This document shows positions 45,322 to 53,963 of a DNA stretch of 64,000 nucleotides, one piece after another. The DNA lies in NCBI RefSeq assembly GCF_000218485.1, contig NZ_AFPB01000089.1, forward strand, positions 113,371-177,370. Reading direction: 5' to 3'. Source of the DNA: Aquimarina agarivorans. Its GTDB lineage: Bacteria; Bacteroidota; Bacteroidia; Flavobacteriales; Flavobacteriaceae. The translations under genes were made by a program, and so were the position numbers. Below the pieces are notes generated by a model. That model was not told the DNA's origin, made no database searches, and was given only the letters and a program-made list of their open reading frames with translations. Numbering within the stretch: the stretch's first letter is position 1; each line of letters opens with the position of its first letter.

Positions 45322-46182
45322 TTAAGCTCTTTGGCAAATGATTATATCATTTTCTTTAATATTATTGGCGTCAATTGTTTTAGTGAAATCGTAGTAATTT
45401 CTTTTTCCTAAAAAATTAGGTTTGGAGTAAAAGATCCAGCCGTAGGGCTTGTTACCATTTTTAATATAAGCAATATTACTTTCGGGGTGTCTTTCGTTAT
45501 AATCGTTAATAAAAAAATAGAATAATTTTCCAAACTCCATTTGTTCAGGAGCTTTTAATCTAAAATTGCTAATTTCAGAACTATCCGGTTCTTTATTAAA
45601 TTCAAATGAAATCACTACTGGATTTTTTAATTCACTCTCTTTTGGATCTTTAATAGAATTATCGGTTGGATAAATCCATCTTTTAAACACTGGTACCGGA
45701 ACGGCTACAGAAAACTCATATAACTTTACCAACATAAAAGGAACTAAAAAACAAATACCTGCTCCTAAAAAAATGTACATAAAGTCTAGTTTATAAAACT
45801 GGATCGTGAATAAAAATCCAATTAATCCTATACAACCCATGGCTAAGGTGAAGAAAAATTCCGGCCAAAAATCGGTTTTTTTCTCAGAAATATTACTGAA
45901 AAATTTTTGCATTATTAAAACATGCAGGCTTCCATAAATTAAAAATAAAATTTGAAAACTTATAAAATTTGCTAATGGTGAATTTTGCAACACATTATCG
46001 TTAGATAATAACGCTGTTACTGCAAATACTAAAATTATTGCTAGTGTATAAATAAAGAAAGCCTTCTTATTCTTTTTTAACAGTTTGCGTAATTTGGTAA
46101 CAAACCCCATGATAACACTGCCAATTATCAGCATTACTAAACCTAATTTTACAAAACCTGGTGTTAAGGTAATCATTAGCAT
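45322..46182 (-). CDS. tssN: T6SSiii membrane protein TssN
   Basis: The 286-residue protein has about five transmembrane helices in its first 165 residues (LVMLIIGSVIMGF, FFIYTLAIILVFAVTALL, FQILFLIYGSLHVLIM, FFFTLAMGCIGLIGFLFTI, MYIFLGAGICFLVPFMLV) and a ~115-residue soluble C-terminal domain. This is the layout of TssN, which together with TssO, TssP, TssQ and TssR replaces the TssJLM complex in Bacteroidota T6SSs. The neighbouring genes confirm the context. It lies 7 nt after the TssG-like gene. Confidence 0.8.
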   Translation of the reverse strand: MLMITLTPGFVKLGLVMLIIGSVIMGFVTKLRKLLKKNKKAFFIYTLAIILVFAVTALLSNDNVLQNSPLANFISFQILFLIYGSLHVLIMQKFFSNISEKKTDFWPEFFFTLAMGCIGLIGFLFTIQFYKLDFMYIFLGAGICFLVPFMLVKLYEFSVAVPVPVFKRWIYPTDNSIKDPKESELKNPVVISFEFNKEPDSSEISNFRLKAPEQMEFGKLFYFFINDYNERHPESNIAYIKNGNKPYGWIFYSKPNFLGKRNYYDFTKTIDANNIKENDIIICQRA

Positions 46183-46189
46183 ACTTAAT

Positions 46190-47101
46190 TTATATTTTAG
46201 CCGAAAGTCCTAAAACAGCACTTTCTTCGTTTAAACAAAATATTTCTTTACTAGAAGTATTATTGACTTGTATTTCATATTCCGCTTCCAAAGGAACAAA
46301 ATACTCACAAAAAACACTAATAAATTGTGTTCCAATTCCATTCTTGGTAAAAAGATGCCTGCTATTTAAGTTAGAAATTGTAATGCAAATAGTAAAAAAC
46401 GGAAATAATACAGTAGTTTTTTTGGTGTCCAATGATAAATTTAAACCTAATACCTGTTCTTCGTGATAATTACCTGAATTATTTAAAGGTTTAAATGCAT
46501 TGTAAATTTCAACTTTCTCTTTGATAATTTTTTCCAAACATTTTGCAATAAGATCTTTGTCTTTAGATATTTTGTGTGCAAAAGGCAGTGCTTTTACGAA
46601 TTCAAAAATGTACTTAGCAGGAACTTTATCTCGTATACCCCAAAAATCAATAGGAAACGAATCCTTAATACTATTATTAAATTTGAAAAGATTGTTTTTT
46701 TCTTCTTTTTCAATGGCTATTTTCTGAAGAAAAAATTCGTTCTCCAAGGGAGCAAACAGCATACGGGCATCTTTTTCTTCCTTACGATTTTTTCTGCGAA
46801 TTTCTTTGTAGGCCATTTGGGTGTTAATACCTACAGGTTTATGAAATACTCCTTGCGGTATCGCATCGTACATCCCGTTCCTTGAAATCTGAATTTCAAA
46901 CTTTCCTTTATCGTTTATTTTGGAGTTTAAAATGTCCCGTCTGAAACCGCGGGCAAAATTACTTTTAAACAGAACTACAATGTCTTCTTCTTCTAAATAT
47001 GTGTTTTCAAGTAATTCTAAAACTAAAATCTCAGCCTTTAAATCGTGAAAATTTTCGCTGAATTCTTTATGGATAGTAGCTAAATCTGCCGTAATATTCA
47101 T
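46190..47101 (-). CDS. Putative T6SS baseplate protein TssG (Bacteroidota type)
   Basis: The 303-residue cytoplasmic protein lies between TssN and the NlpC/P60 lipoprotein. RNGMYDAIPQGVFHKPVG and the acidic/aromatic C-terminal strands resemble the diverged TssG of T6SSiii loci, where TssE, F, G and K form the baseplate. Sequence identity with classical TssG is low, so the call rests on length, gene context and the absence of any other TssG candidate in the block. It lies 9 nt after the lipoprotein gene, in the same operon. Confidence 0.55.
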   Translation of the reverse strand: MNITADLATIHKEFSENFHDLKAEILVLELLENTYLEEEDIVVLFKSNFARGFRRDILNSKINDKGKFEIQISRNGMYDAIPQGVFHKPVGINTQMAYKEIRRKNRKEEKDARMLFAPLENEFFLQKIAIEKEEKNNLFKFNNSIKDSFPIDFWGIRDKVPAKYIFEFVKALPFAHKISKDKDLIAKCLEKIIKEKVEIYNAFKPLNNSGNYHEEQVLGLNLSLDTKKTTVLFPFFTICITISNLNSRHLFTKNGIGTQFISVFCEYFVPLEAEYEIQVNNTSSKEIFCLNEESAVLGLSAKI

Positions 47102-47110
47102 TCAAACAAA

Positions 47111-47707
47111 TTATTTATTAATTTGTTCTAAATTTACTTTTCTGCCGGCAGATACAAAAAGTTTTTGCCAGTGTTTATTTTGCAAATCACTTATTTGAAC
47201 TCCGTTTTTTCCATTTGCTGCACGGCGAGAGGTAGAATGTACAAATTTACCGTTTGTCAAATAAACCCCTACGTGAGTAATAGGATCATATTGTGATCCT
47301 GTTAAATTAAAAAATATTAAGTCGCCTTCATTTAAATGCTCCTGACCAATAAATTTATCTGTTGTCGGTGATAAAAATTGCTTATCAGCCGTACGTTCAA
47401 TTAGAAAACCATATACATCGTGGTATAAGAACTGTGAAAAAAACGAACAATCAATACCTGATTTGTTTTCGCCTCCCATAAGGTATCGGGTACCTTCCCA
47501 AGAATCTATAAACTTATATAATTTTACGCTATTTGCTTCAGAAACCGGGATTCCTAATATAGAGGCGTATTTTTTTTGAATAGGAAGCACTCCTTTGAAT
47601 TCTGTTTTATTTTCCACCTCTGGCTCATCGTCAAAATTTGGTATTTTAGCGCCTCCGCATGAAGTAGCCAGTAAAACGCAGCATAATCCAAAAAGTAGTT
47701 TTTTCAT
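47111..47707 (-). CDS. NlpC/P60 peptidoglycan hydrolase lipoprotein of the T6SS locus
   Basis: The 198-residue protein has a signal peptide with lipobox (Cys17, LATSC). The NlpC/P60 cysteine peptidase domain has Cys87 (SGIDCSFF), His145 (ITHVGVY) and a candidate third residue His157 (KFVHSTS). It is first in the minus-strand operon with TssG-like and TssN. T6SS assembly through the wall needs local peptidoglycan opening, and this enzyme could do that job; alternatively it could be an exported factor. It might occupy the lipoprotein position that TssQ holds elsewhere, but I cannot show homology to TssQ. Confidence 0.8.
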   Translation of the reverse strand: MKKLLFGLCCVLLATSCGGAKIPNFDDEPEVENKTEFKGVLPIQKKYASILGIPVSEANSVKLYKFIDSWEGTRYLMGGENKSGIDCSFFSQFLYHDVYGFLIERTADKQFLSPTTDKFIGQEHLNEGDLIFFNLTGSQYDPITHVGVYLTNGKFVHSTSRRAANGKNGVQISDLQNKHWQKLFVSAGRKVNLEQINK

Positions 47708-47782
47708 TAAAATATTTATGGTAATAATAAATGTTTGTTTTAATACTTATCTAAGTAAAATACTAAAAAACGCAAATCATAG

Positions 47783-47812
47783 TTTGTAAATTTACAAAAA
47801 AAATTAACTTTA
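47783..47812 (+). promoter_or_regulatory. Candidate promoter of the tssE-tssO operon
   Basis: TTTG (47783-47786), 18-nt spacer, TAACTTTA (47805-47812), a 7/8 match to TAnnTTTG counting the two free positions. The predicted start is near 47818, about 15 nt before the TTG codon at 47833. It lies in the divergent gap shared with the NlpC/P60 gene. Confidence 0.5.
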
Positions 47813-47832
47813 TAATCTAAGCTTTATTTATT

Positions 47833-48258
47833 TTGCGCTATTATAAATTACCCCTTACTGTTGATAAAATTCTTTTAAATGAAGAAGCAAACACATGTTC
47901 TTTAGAAGAATCTATTTCAAAGTTCATTCATTTAATTGCCACCTCCCACTTTGGAGAACTGGATTACGATGCCTCTTTTGGCTGTAAAATTTGGAATGTG
48001 GATTTTGATAATCTTAGTGGTACGGATAAGTTAAAAAATTCAATTTCAAAATCAATTTCAAAATCATTGATTTTGCATGAAAAACGATTAGAAAAAATAA
48101 TGGTTGACGTATCAGTAATTCAGGATGAATTTAAGGGTAAAACAAAACATAATCGTGTAAAAAAACGAGTTGATATTAAAGTTTCAGGCACTAAAAAACA
48201 AACAAATGAATCTTTTTCGTGTGTAGAAAGTTTTTATATTGCTCCACTAGCCTATTAA
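47833..48258 (+). CDS. tssE: T6SS baseplate protein TssE (gp25-like)
   Basis: The 141-residue protein has the GPW/gp25 pattern: SLEESISKFIHLIATSHFGE (unbroken 20), YDASFGCKIW, and a strand-rich C-terminal half. The frame opens after a TAA at 47818 with TTG at 47833 as the first usable start, so initiation is non-ATG. It is a baseplate wedge protein. It precedes tssF by 3 nt. Confidence 0.85.
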   Translation: MRYYKLPLTVDKILLNEEANTCSLEESISKFIHLIATSHFGELDYDASFGCKIWNVDFDNLSGTDKLKNSISKSISKSLILHEKRLEKIMVDVSVIQDEFKGKTKHNRVKKRVDIKVSGTKKQTNESFSCVESFYIAPLAY

Positions 48259-48261
48259 ACT

Positions 48262-50091
48262 ATGCAAACAAAGAGTGACATAAAAAACAGGATGATTAAA
48301 AAGGCTGCTGAAATGTGGGGCGTTACTCCCAGCGATATAGACAGTACTTTTGACCCGGTAGTTTCCTTACTAATTGGCGCCTGTGCTACGGAACTTTCAA
48401 AAATTTCCAGTGATATTTCTAATTCACAAAACAGGATTGCCGAAAAACTTATTGATTTAATTTCTCCCAATACGGTTACTGGTGCAAAACCAGCTCATGC
48501 TGTTATACATGCAATGCCCGTAGAAGCTCATGCCGAAGTGTTACCCGTTGATCAGCTTATTGCTAAAAAAAGAATTAAAAATTCGGATGGAAATGTTTTT
48601 TACAAAAAAGCCTATTTTTCTCCTATTAAAAACTTTAAACTAGTCAATGCTCATATTGAATACGCCATAGCAGGTAATACATGTATTCAATACGAAAAAG
48701 AAAAAAAAGCGATTAATTCGCAAAGGATTGGTTTAACTGATAATGTTATCGCTCCCGAGGCTACTTTATTTTTAGGAATTCCTAAAACTGAAACTAAGAT
48801 TTCTTTAAAAAACACCAATATTTATTTTGAAATTGGAGATCTAAGCTATCAGGAATTGTTTTACAATCAGCTAAAACAGGCAGAATTTTATTATAACAAT
48901 CAACCCATAAAAATTAGTTTTGGACTTAGAACACCCCAAACTATTGACAGGGATAATATTAGCGAAATATTTTCTGGCGGATCGCAAAAAAATTATTCTG
49001 CAGAAAACGAAATCGAATCGCTTTATAAAAAAAATTACGTAAAAATACTATCCGATTGCTTGCTAAACAAACCCATTAAAAACTTTGATTTTTTAGCACA
49101 TATAGACTTAGAGGAATTTGAAAACTTTAAAGAGTACCAATGGCTTAAAATCGTATTCCCAAGTACAGTTTCTACTAAAATACTAAGTAATATTTATGCT
49201 GCTCTTAATACGTTTCCAGCATTAAACCGCAGGTTAGAAAGCACATCATATTCTTTAAAAGAATTTTCGAACATTGTTCCTTTTAGTTCATCAGATATTT
49301 TTTTAGATATCAAAAAAGTGAGTGATGATTTTGGTAAAACTTATACGGCAATTACAAAAGACAATACCAGTAAAAAAGGCACTTTTGCTATTAGAGATAA
49401 AAATATTAGCCGATTGGATGCTCGGAAAGCAAAAGATTATTTAATCAATTTACTGGATCTTTTAAAAAATGAAAGCGCTGCATTTTCTACCTTAGGATAT
49501 GAAAATTTGCAATCAAATATTCGTAAACTCAATCAAAACATTTCTGCTTTAGAAGATCGGGTTAGTGATATGAATATTGAAACTGATGAAGTGCACTATT
49601 TATCACTTAATCCTTACAACCAAAAAGGAACTATTTTTGTTGATTACTGGACAACTATAGGTGAAGAAGCCAACCTATTAAAAGTAAATACCAAACTAGA
49701 AATTTACAAAGGTGTAGATATTGATGCTCAAAAAAGTTTTTTGGTAACTCCATCTCAGCAGGGCAAAAATTCATTGAGTGAACAAGAAAAATTATTCAGT
49801 TATCGCAGGGCATTATTATCACGAGACCGTATTGTTACCAAAGAAGATGTTAAAGCGCTGTGTTTTGATATTTGTGGTACAAAAATTGAAAATGTAACTT
49901 TTTCAAAGGAGTTTAAAACTCATTCAGATTATAATAAAGGTTTAATTCCTACAATAGTGATAACAATTAAGAAGAAAATTGATGTTAAAACTGGGGATAA
50001 TGAGTGGATTATGATAAAAAATAATATATTGTCCGTTCTTAAGGAAAAAGCAACCAGTTTGTTTCCTTATTATATTAAATTTACCAACTAA
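48262..50091 (+). CDS. tssF: T6SS baseplate protein TssF (VasA family)
   Basis: The 609-residue length and the N-terminus MIKKAAEMWGVTPSDIDSTF and FDPVVSLLIGACATELSKI fit TssF/VasA of Bacteroidota. Later markers are KNFKLVNAHIEY, FPALNRRLESTSYSL, and a C-terminal FSYRRALLSRDRIVTKEDVK, the conserved baseplate repeat seen in TssF. It works with TssE, TssG and TssK. Start after 3 nt gap from tssE. Confidence 0.88.
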   Translation: MQTKSDIKNRMIKKAAEMWGVTPSDIDSTFDPVVSLLIGACATELSKISSDISNSQNRIAEKLIDLISPNTVTGAKPAHAVIHAMPVEAHAEVLPVDQLIAKKRIKNSDGNVFYKKAYFSPIKNFKLVNAHIEYAIAGNTCIQYEKEKKAINSQRIGLTDNVIAPEATLFLGIPKTETKISLKNTNIYFEIGDLSYQELFYNQLKQAEFYYNNQPIKISFGLRTPQTIDRDNISEIFSGGSQKNYSAENEIESLYKKNYVKILSDCLLNKPIKNFDFLAHIDLEEFENFKEYQWLKIVFPSTVSTKILSNIYAALNTFPALNRRLESTSYSLKEFSNIVPFSSSDIFLDIKKVSDDFGKTYTAITKDNTSKKGTFAIRDKNISRLDARKAKDYLINLLDLLKNESAAFSTLGYENLQSNIRKLNQNISALEDRVSDMNIETDEVHYLSLNPYNQKGTIFVDYWTTIGEEANLLKVNTKLEIYKGVDIDAQKSFLVTPSQQGKNSLSEQEKLFSYRRALLSRDRIVTKEDVKALCFDICGTKIENVTFSKEFKTHSDYNKGLIPTIVITIKKKIDVKTGDNEWIMIKNNILSVLKEKATSLFPYYIKFTN

Positions 50092-50115
50092 ATACGCTAA
50101 ATAAATAAGTAATAC

Positions 50116-50931
50116 ATGGAACAAAAATCCAGTAGCAGTTATATTGATAAGAATGTGATTTATATAATGTTAGGAACACTGTTGCTTGCAAGTATAGTAT
50201 TAATAGCGAAAGTTGCCAACCACGATCCTTGTAATATTATGAATTTTGAAGTTAATGCAAGTCAATTTAGAGTTGGTGAAATTATTCGTTTTAAAGATTA
50301 TTCTGAAAATGTAACCGAAAGACAATGGTCTTTTGGTGATAGTACTGATAACAGGTATACTGAAAATCCATTCCATACCTATAGTACTCCTGGAACTTAC
50401 TCAGTTGAATTATTAGTTAACAACAATTGTTCTGTAAGTAAGGAAATTGTAATTAAGGAAAAACTGGATATTATAGATTCTACCCGAATTGCTAATTTTA
50501 AAGTTCCTGCTAGTATTACTGTTGGTGAACTGATATCGGTAACCGACATAACTAAAAAAGCTACCAGTTGGGAATGGCGTTTTGGTGAAACTTCTGAAGT
50601 TAATTCTACCTTTCAAAACCCAACTTACACCTACCAAACTCCGGGTTTAAAAACGATTACTTTAATCGTAAATGGCGATCCCAGGTATAGTACTCAAAAA
50701 AGAATTACAGTATTACCGAAAGAAGAAGAAAAAGTTGTAGAACTTTCAAAACGCCAAAAAAGAAAATCTTTACGCGAGGCAAAGCGAGACCGTGAATCTT
50801 TAATTAAGTACGATCCTGTTGTTAAAGCTGCACCAACGCCACCATCTGTCAAAATATCAAATGCCCCAAAAGCGGTTGAAAAACCTCAAATTTCGAGAAG
50901 TGCATTTGCTAAAAAAAATTATACAGGTTAG
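50116..50931 (+). CDS. Membrane-anchored PKD-domain protein of the T6SS locus (TssP-like), frame broken near the 3' end
   Basis: The 271-residue product has one transmembrane helix (VIYIMLGTLLLASIVLIAKV, residues ~14-33), then two PKD-type domains (RQWSFGDS and WEWRFGE markers, residues ~50-115 and ~125-198) and a basic linker. It fits TssP, a single-pass T6SSiii envelope component. The frame ends at TAG 50929, right after a run of eight A (50911-50918). Removing one A would join it to the frame ending at 51145, giving KKIIQVSEEKATADDFKPYM and a further ~55 residues. So the gene is either frameshifted or uses slippage at the A8 tract. Confidence 0.75.
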   Translation: MEQKSSSSYIDKNVIYIMLGTLLLASIVLIAKVANHDPCNIMNFEVNASQFRVGEIIRFKDYSENVTERQWSFGDSTDNRYTENPFHTYSTPGTYSVELLVNNNCSVSKEIVIKEKLDIIDSTRIANFKVPASITVGELISVTDITKKATSWEWRFGETSEVNSTFQNPTYTYQTPGLKTITLIVNGDPRYSTQKRITVLPKEEEKVVELSKRQKRKSLREAKRDRESLIKYDPVVKAAPTPPSVKISNAPKAVEKPQISRSAFAKKNYTG

Positions 50932-51145
50932 TGAAGAAAAAGCAACTGCCGATGATTTTAAGCCTTACATGTGTGGTAATTTGCAAACCATGACTATGAT
51001 TAAAGGAAAAAAATCAACATTTTTGGAATTATGTGAAAAAATAAAAGGTAAAAAAATAAAAATAAAATCATTAGCACTTTACAAAAACGAAAAAAATAAG
51101 TGTATTGAGTATATTTCTATTGATTATTCTAAAAGCTTTTTTTAA
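50912..51145 (+). pseudogene. Detached C-terminal domain of the PKD/TssP-like protein
   Basis: In the +1 frame relative to the gene above, about 77 codons continue without a stop and read TADDFKPYMCGNLQ, KSTFLELCEKIKG, LALYKNEKNKCIEYISIDYS. It has no own start codon with a leader and fills the gap before tssK exactly (stop 51145, tssK ATG 51148). This shows it was the original 3' end of the upstream gene. Confidence 0.75.
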
Positions 51146-51147
51146 TT

Positions 51148-52317
51148 ATGTATAACGGCACTACTTATAATTATGTAAATTGGGTGGATGGAATGAAGAT
51201 TAATAAATCTCATTTTATGGATTCTGATAATGCAAACATTGCTTTAATATCAAAATCGACTTCTATTGTAGTTCACTCAAACCAATACGGTTTGTTACCT
51301 GATGTATCTTCAGGCAAAGATTCTAAAGACAGCATACAATTATCTTTAGACGGGCAAAATAATTTATCTATAAATATTATCAAATGTAAAGCAGTTACTC
51401 CTGGGGGGTACTATATAGAAATCTCCGAATTGACTAATGCTTTGTTAGATAAAAGCGGAAAGTTTGAAACAATTTCAGCAAATTTAAATGCTAGTTTAAA
51501 TACCGATGATGCGTATTATATAGTTTTAAAATTTGATCCGTTTAAAAAAATTCCTGTTGGTGAAGCCAAAACTGATGAAGAACCACCAAGACATCCTTAT
51601 TCTATAGGGAGTTATTCTTTACATACCGTACCCGAAGAAGAATTAAAACATACCAATTTAGGTAAGAGTTATTTGATAGTAGGAAAAATATTGTTTGAAG
51701 ATGATAAACCGCAAATAGACGCTAATTATATTCCTCCATGCTACTCCATTCAAAGTCATGGCGACTTAGTTTATATATATTCGCAAATAGGAATTTTTTT
51801 TAAAACTATTGAGAAATATGCAATTCAAATCATTCAAAAAATTCTACAAAAAAAACAGAATAATGAATTATCTGAAATGATCCAATTTATTGCTCAAAAT
51901 GTATGGCAATATACCTCGGGTATTATACCAGAATATCATATTGAAGATCGTATGACTTCTCCAGTAAAAATTACTACTAAGCTTATTACTCTTGCCCGTG
52001 TTATTAAAAATAGTATGGATATTTATATTGGTACTGGTAAAGAAGAATTAGTAAATTATTTAGTAAACTGGAGCGACACTACACAAGGTGAATTCGAAAA
52101 ATTATTAGATGACATGATTGAGATTGATTACAAACATTATGATATTAATCAATCACTGAATACTGTTTCTCAATTTTCAAAGGTAATTCAGTTACTATTT
52201 AAAAAATTAGATGAACTAGATTATATAGGTAAAAAACCAGATTCTAATATATTTGTAAAAGAAGAAGTAATTGTAAAAGAAGAGGTAAAACAACGACGTA
52301 GTTTTTTACTGGATTAA
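51148..52317 (+). CDS. tssK: T6SS baseplate protein TssK
   Basis: The 389-residue protein begins YNYVNWVDGMKINKSHFMDS (unbroken 20), the TssK N-terminal shell pattern, followed by a beta-rich domain (PGGYYIEISELTNAL), IPPCYSIQSHGDLVYIYSQ, a helical middle part, and YLVNWSDTTQGEFEKLLDDM. TssK trimers link the baseplate to the membrane complex. It starts 2 nt after the TssP-like frame. Confidence 0.85.
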   Translation: MYNGTTYNYVNWVDGMKINKSHFMDSDNANIALISKSTSIVVHSNQYGLLPDVSSGKDSKDSIQLSLDGQNNLSINIIKCKAVTPGGYYIEISELTNALLDKSGKFETISANLNASLNTDDAYYIVLKFDPFKKIPVGEAKTDEEPPRHPYSIGSYSLHTVPEEELKHTNLGKSYLIVGKILFEDDKPQIDANYIPPCYSIQSHGDLVYIYSQIGIFFKTIEKYAIQIIQKILQKKQNNELSEMIQFIAQNVWQYTSGIIPEYHIEDRMTSPVKITTKLITLARVIKNSMDIYIGTGKEELVNYLVNWSDTTQGEFEKLLDDMIEIDYKHYDINQSLNTVSQFSKVIQLLFKKLDELDYIGKKPDSNIFVKEEVIVKEEVKQRRSFLLD

Positions 52318-52341
52318 AAATAACACTATTGTAACAAATTT

Positions 52342-52851
52342 ATGGAGCCAAAAAATAAAAAAGAGCGCACTACCAGCATATTAAAATTTTCTTTATTATT
52401 CTTAGTAACTATTATCTTAATATTATTTGCAGCCTTTTTCGACTTTAACCGGTTACCTCTTAAAGAAAACAGCATATTAAAAAATAAAGTTTCAATTGCT
52501 GAAAAAGAACTTATATATCAAAAAGAGTTTTCAAAAAAATCCGAAGAAATAAAAGCGCTTATTGATTCGTTAGATACGCCAGGTCAAAATTTACAATACT
52601 TTAATGCTTTAATTAATTCTAAAATTGTAGAATTACAAAAAAGTATTCCTGCCAAAGATTCTACTAATAATTACGATATTTACGTGAATTCTGTACAATC
52701 TTATGTAGATATACAAGAACTTAAAACAAAGTTGAAAAGTTATGACGGTGTTGATGCCAAATTGAAAGATTACCAGCAAGAATTAGATCGCATCACTTCC
52801 AAATATGATGAAGCTCAACGTTTCTTAAGTTCGATGAGAAGAAATAGGTAA
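52342..52851 (+). CDS. tssO: T6SSiii transmembrane protein TssO
   Basis: The 169-residue protein has the TssO layout: a short polar N-terminus (MEPKNKKERTTSI), one transmembrane helix (FSLLFLVTIILILFAAFF), the FNRLPLKEN segment, and a long periplasmic coiled coil to the end. TssO is one of the five envelope proteins unique to Bacteroidota T6SSs. It is the last T6SS gene of this operon in the window. Confidence 0.82.
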   Translation: MEPKNKKERTTSILKFSLLFLVTIILILFAAFFDFNRLPLKENSILKNKVSIAEKELIYQKEFSKKSEEIKALIDSLDTPGQNLQYFNALINSKIVELQKSIPAKDSTNNYDIYVNSVQSYVDIQELKTKLKSYDGVDAKLKDYQQELDRITSKYDEAQRFLSSMRRNR

Positions 52852-53150
52852 ATACTTGACATAATAAATTTTCTTTTAAGGTTCAATAATATAACATAAC
52901 GGATAATATAAAATTTTGTATTCCAAATTTGTCTCATTCCATAACCTATCATAAACCCCTTTCATTCGATTAATAACCTTATTAAATACCTTTACATCGG
53001 TTGGTTCCAAAACGAAATTTTGATTTGAGGTCACAAATATTTTTTATTCAGCTTATTGACTTACTCTCTTTAACCTAGTTGAAGTTCAATCATATTAGCT
53101 ATACAAATCAGCTTATGTCAAGACAATTGCTTTTATTGTTAGCAACCTGA

Positions 53151-53963
53151 CTATTTCAAATTATGGACTTCTTTGGCTTTTTTCCAATTTTTACTGAGTA
53201 TAGGTTTTTCCATGCTTGTTCTTCTTTCTGATAATTCTCCTGAAAAATGACAATACTTTTCTGGATAACTACGGTTTTTGTGTTCATCCCATTTTTTAAA
53301 TGAATTGTAATTCATTGGTTTGTCCATATTAAAGGGAATCTTACTCCCTGATCTAATACAATAACCTATCTTTTTATCTCTAGTACTTTTTTCCTTTTTC
53401 ATAAAAAAATCAGACAAATCATCAAGTACAATTTCTGAGCGTACATATTTTTTTGAACTCAAAATATTCTTCTTTACGTATTTTGGCTTTTTATTAAAAA
53501 GTAAAACTGCTTGATCGATCACAGTTTTAAAATACTCCCAAGAATCCGCATCTAAATTATTTTCACCCGTAAATGTACCTTTTAATGATTTTTCCATTAA
53601 AATTCCAGTTTCAATATTATTATTTTGAGAAAATCCATAAAAATTCATTGATGTAAGCATTGCTTTGGAATCATTGGCATAGTATTTTGCATGAAGTCTT
53701 TTTTCAAAACGAATTTCAACATTCGGGAATTGCTTGAAAAATTCAAAATCTTCTTGCTTCATACTTTTTGAAATATCATCTTCATTTTTACCAAATAAAA
53801 CCGTCAACTGTATTTCAGGCTTTTTCAAGTGCGTCAACAAAGCAGATTTATACCTATCGTGAAGTTTTATGTATGGAGATATTAAAATAATGTGGTCATG
53901 TGCCGACACAAAAAAATTTTCAAGTGCTGCATTAAGGTCATTTCCTTTTAAAAATTTAGCCAT
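53151..53963 (-). CDS. Phospholipase D-like protein with a single HKD motif
   Basis: The 270-residue protein has one HxKxxxxD motif, H91-K93-D98 (RLHAKYYAND), followed by TSMNFYG. One motif per chain is typical of dimeric PLD-superfamily nucleases such as Nuc and BfiI. The last ~80 residues hold paired Cys/His (IGYCIRSG, EKYCHFSG), perhaps metal-binding. It could be a nuclease or a phospholipase. It is convergent with tssO; T6SS loci often carry PLD-type effectors, but no signal or VgrG link is visible, so effector status is only a hypothesis. Confidence 0.75.
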   Translation of the reverse strand: MAKFLKGNDLNAALENFFVSAHDHIILISPYIKLHDRYKSALLTHLKKPEIQLTVLFGKNEDDISKSMKQEDFEFFKQFPNVEIRFEKRLHAKYYANDSKAMLTSMNFYGFSQNNNIETGILMEKSLKGTFTGENNLDADSWEYFKTVIDQAVLLFNKKPKYVKKNILSSKKYVRSEIVLDDLSDFFMKKEKSTRDKKIGYCIRSGSKIPFNMDKPMNYNSFKKWDEHKNRSYPEKYCHFSGELSERRTSMEKPILSKNWKKAKEVHNLK

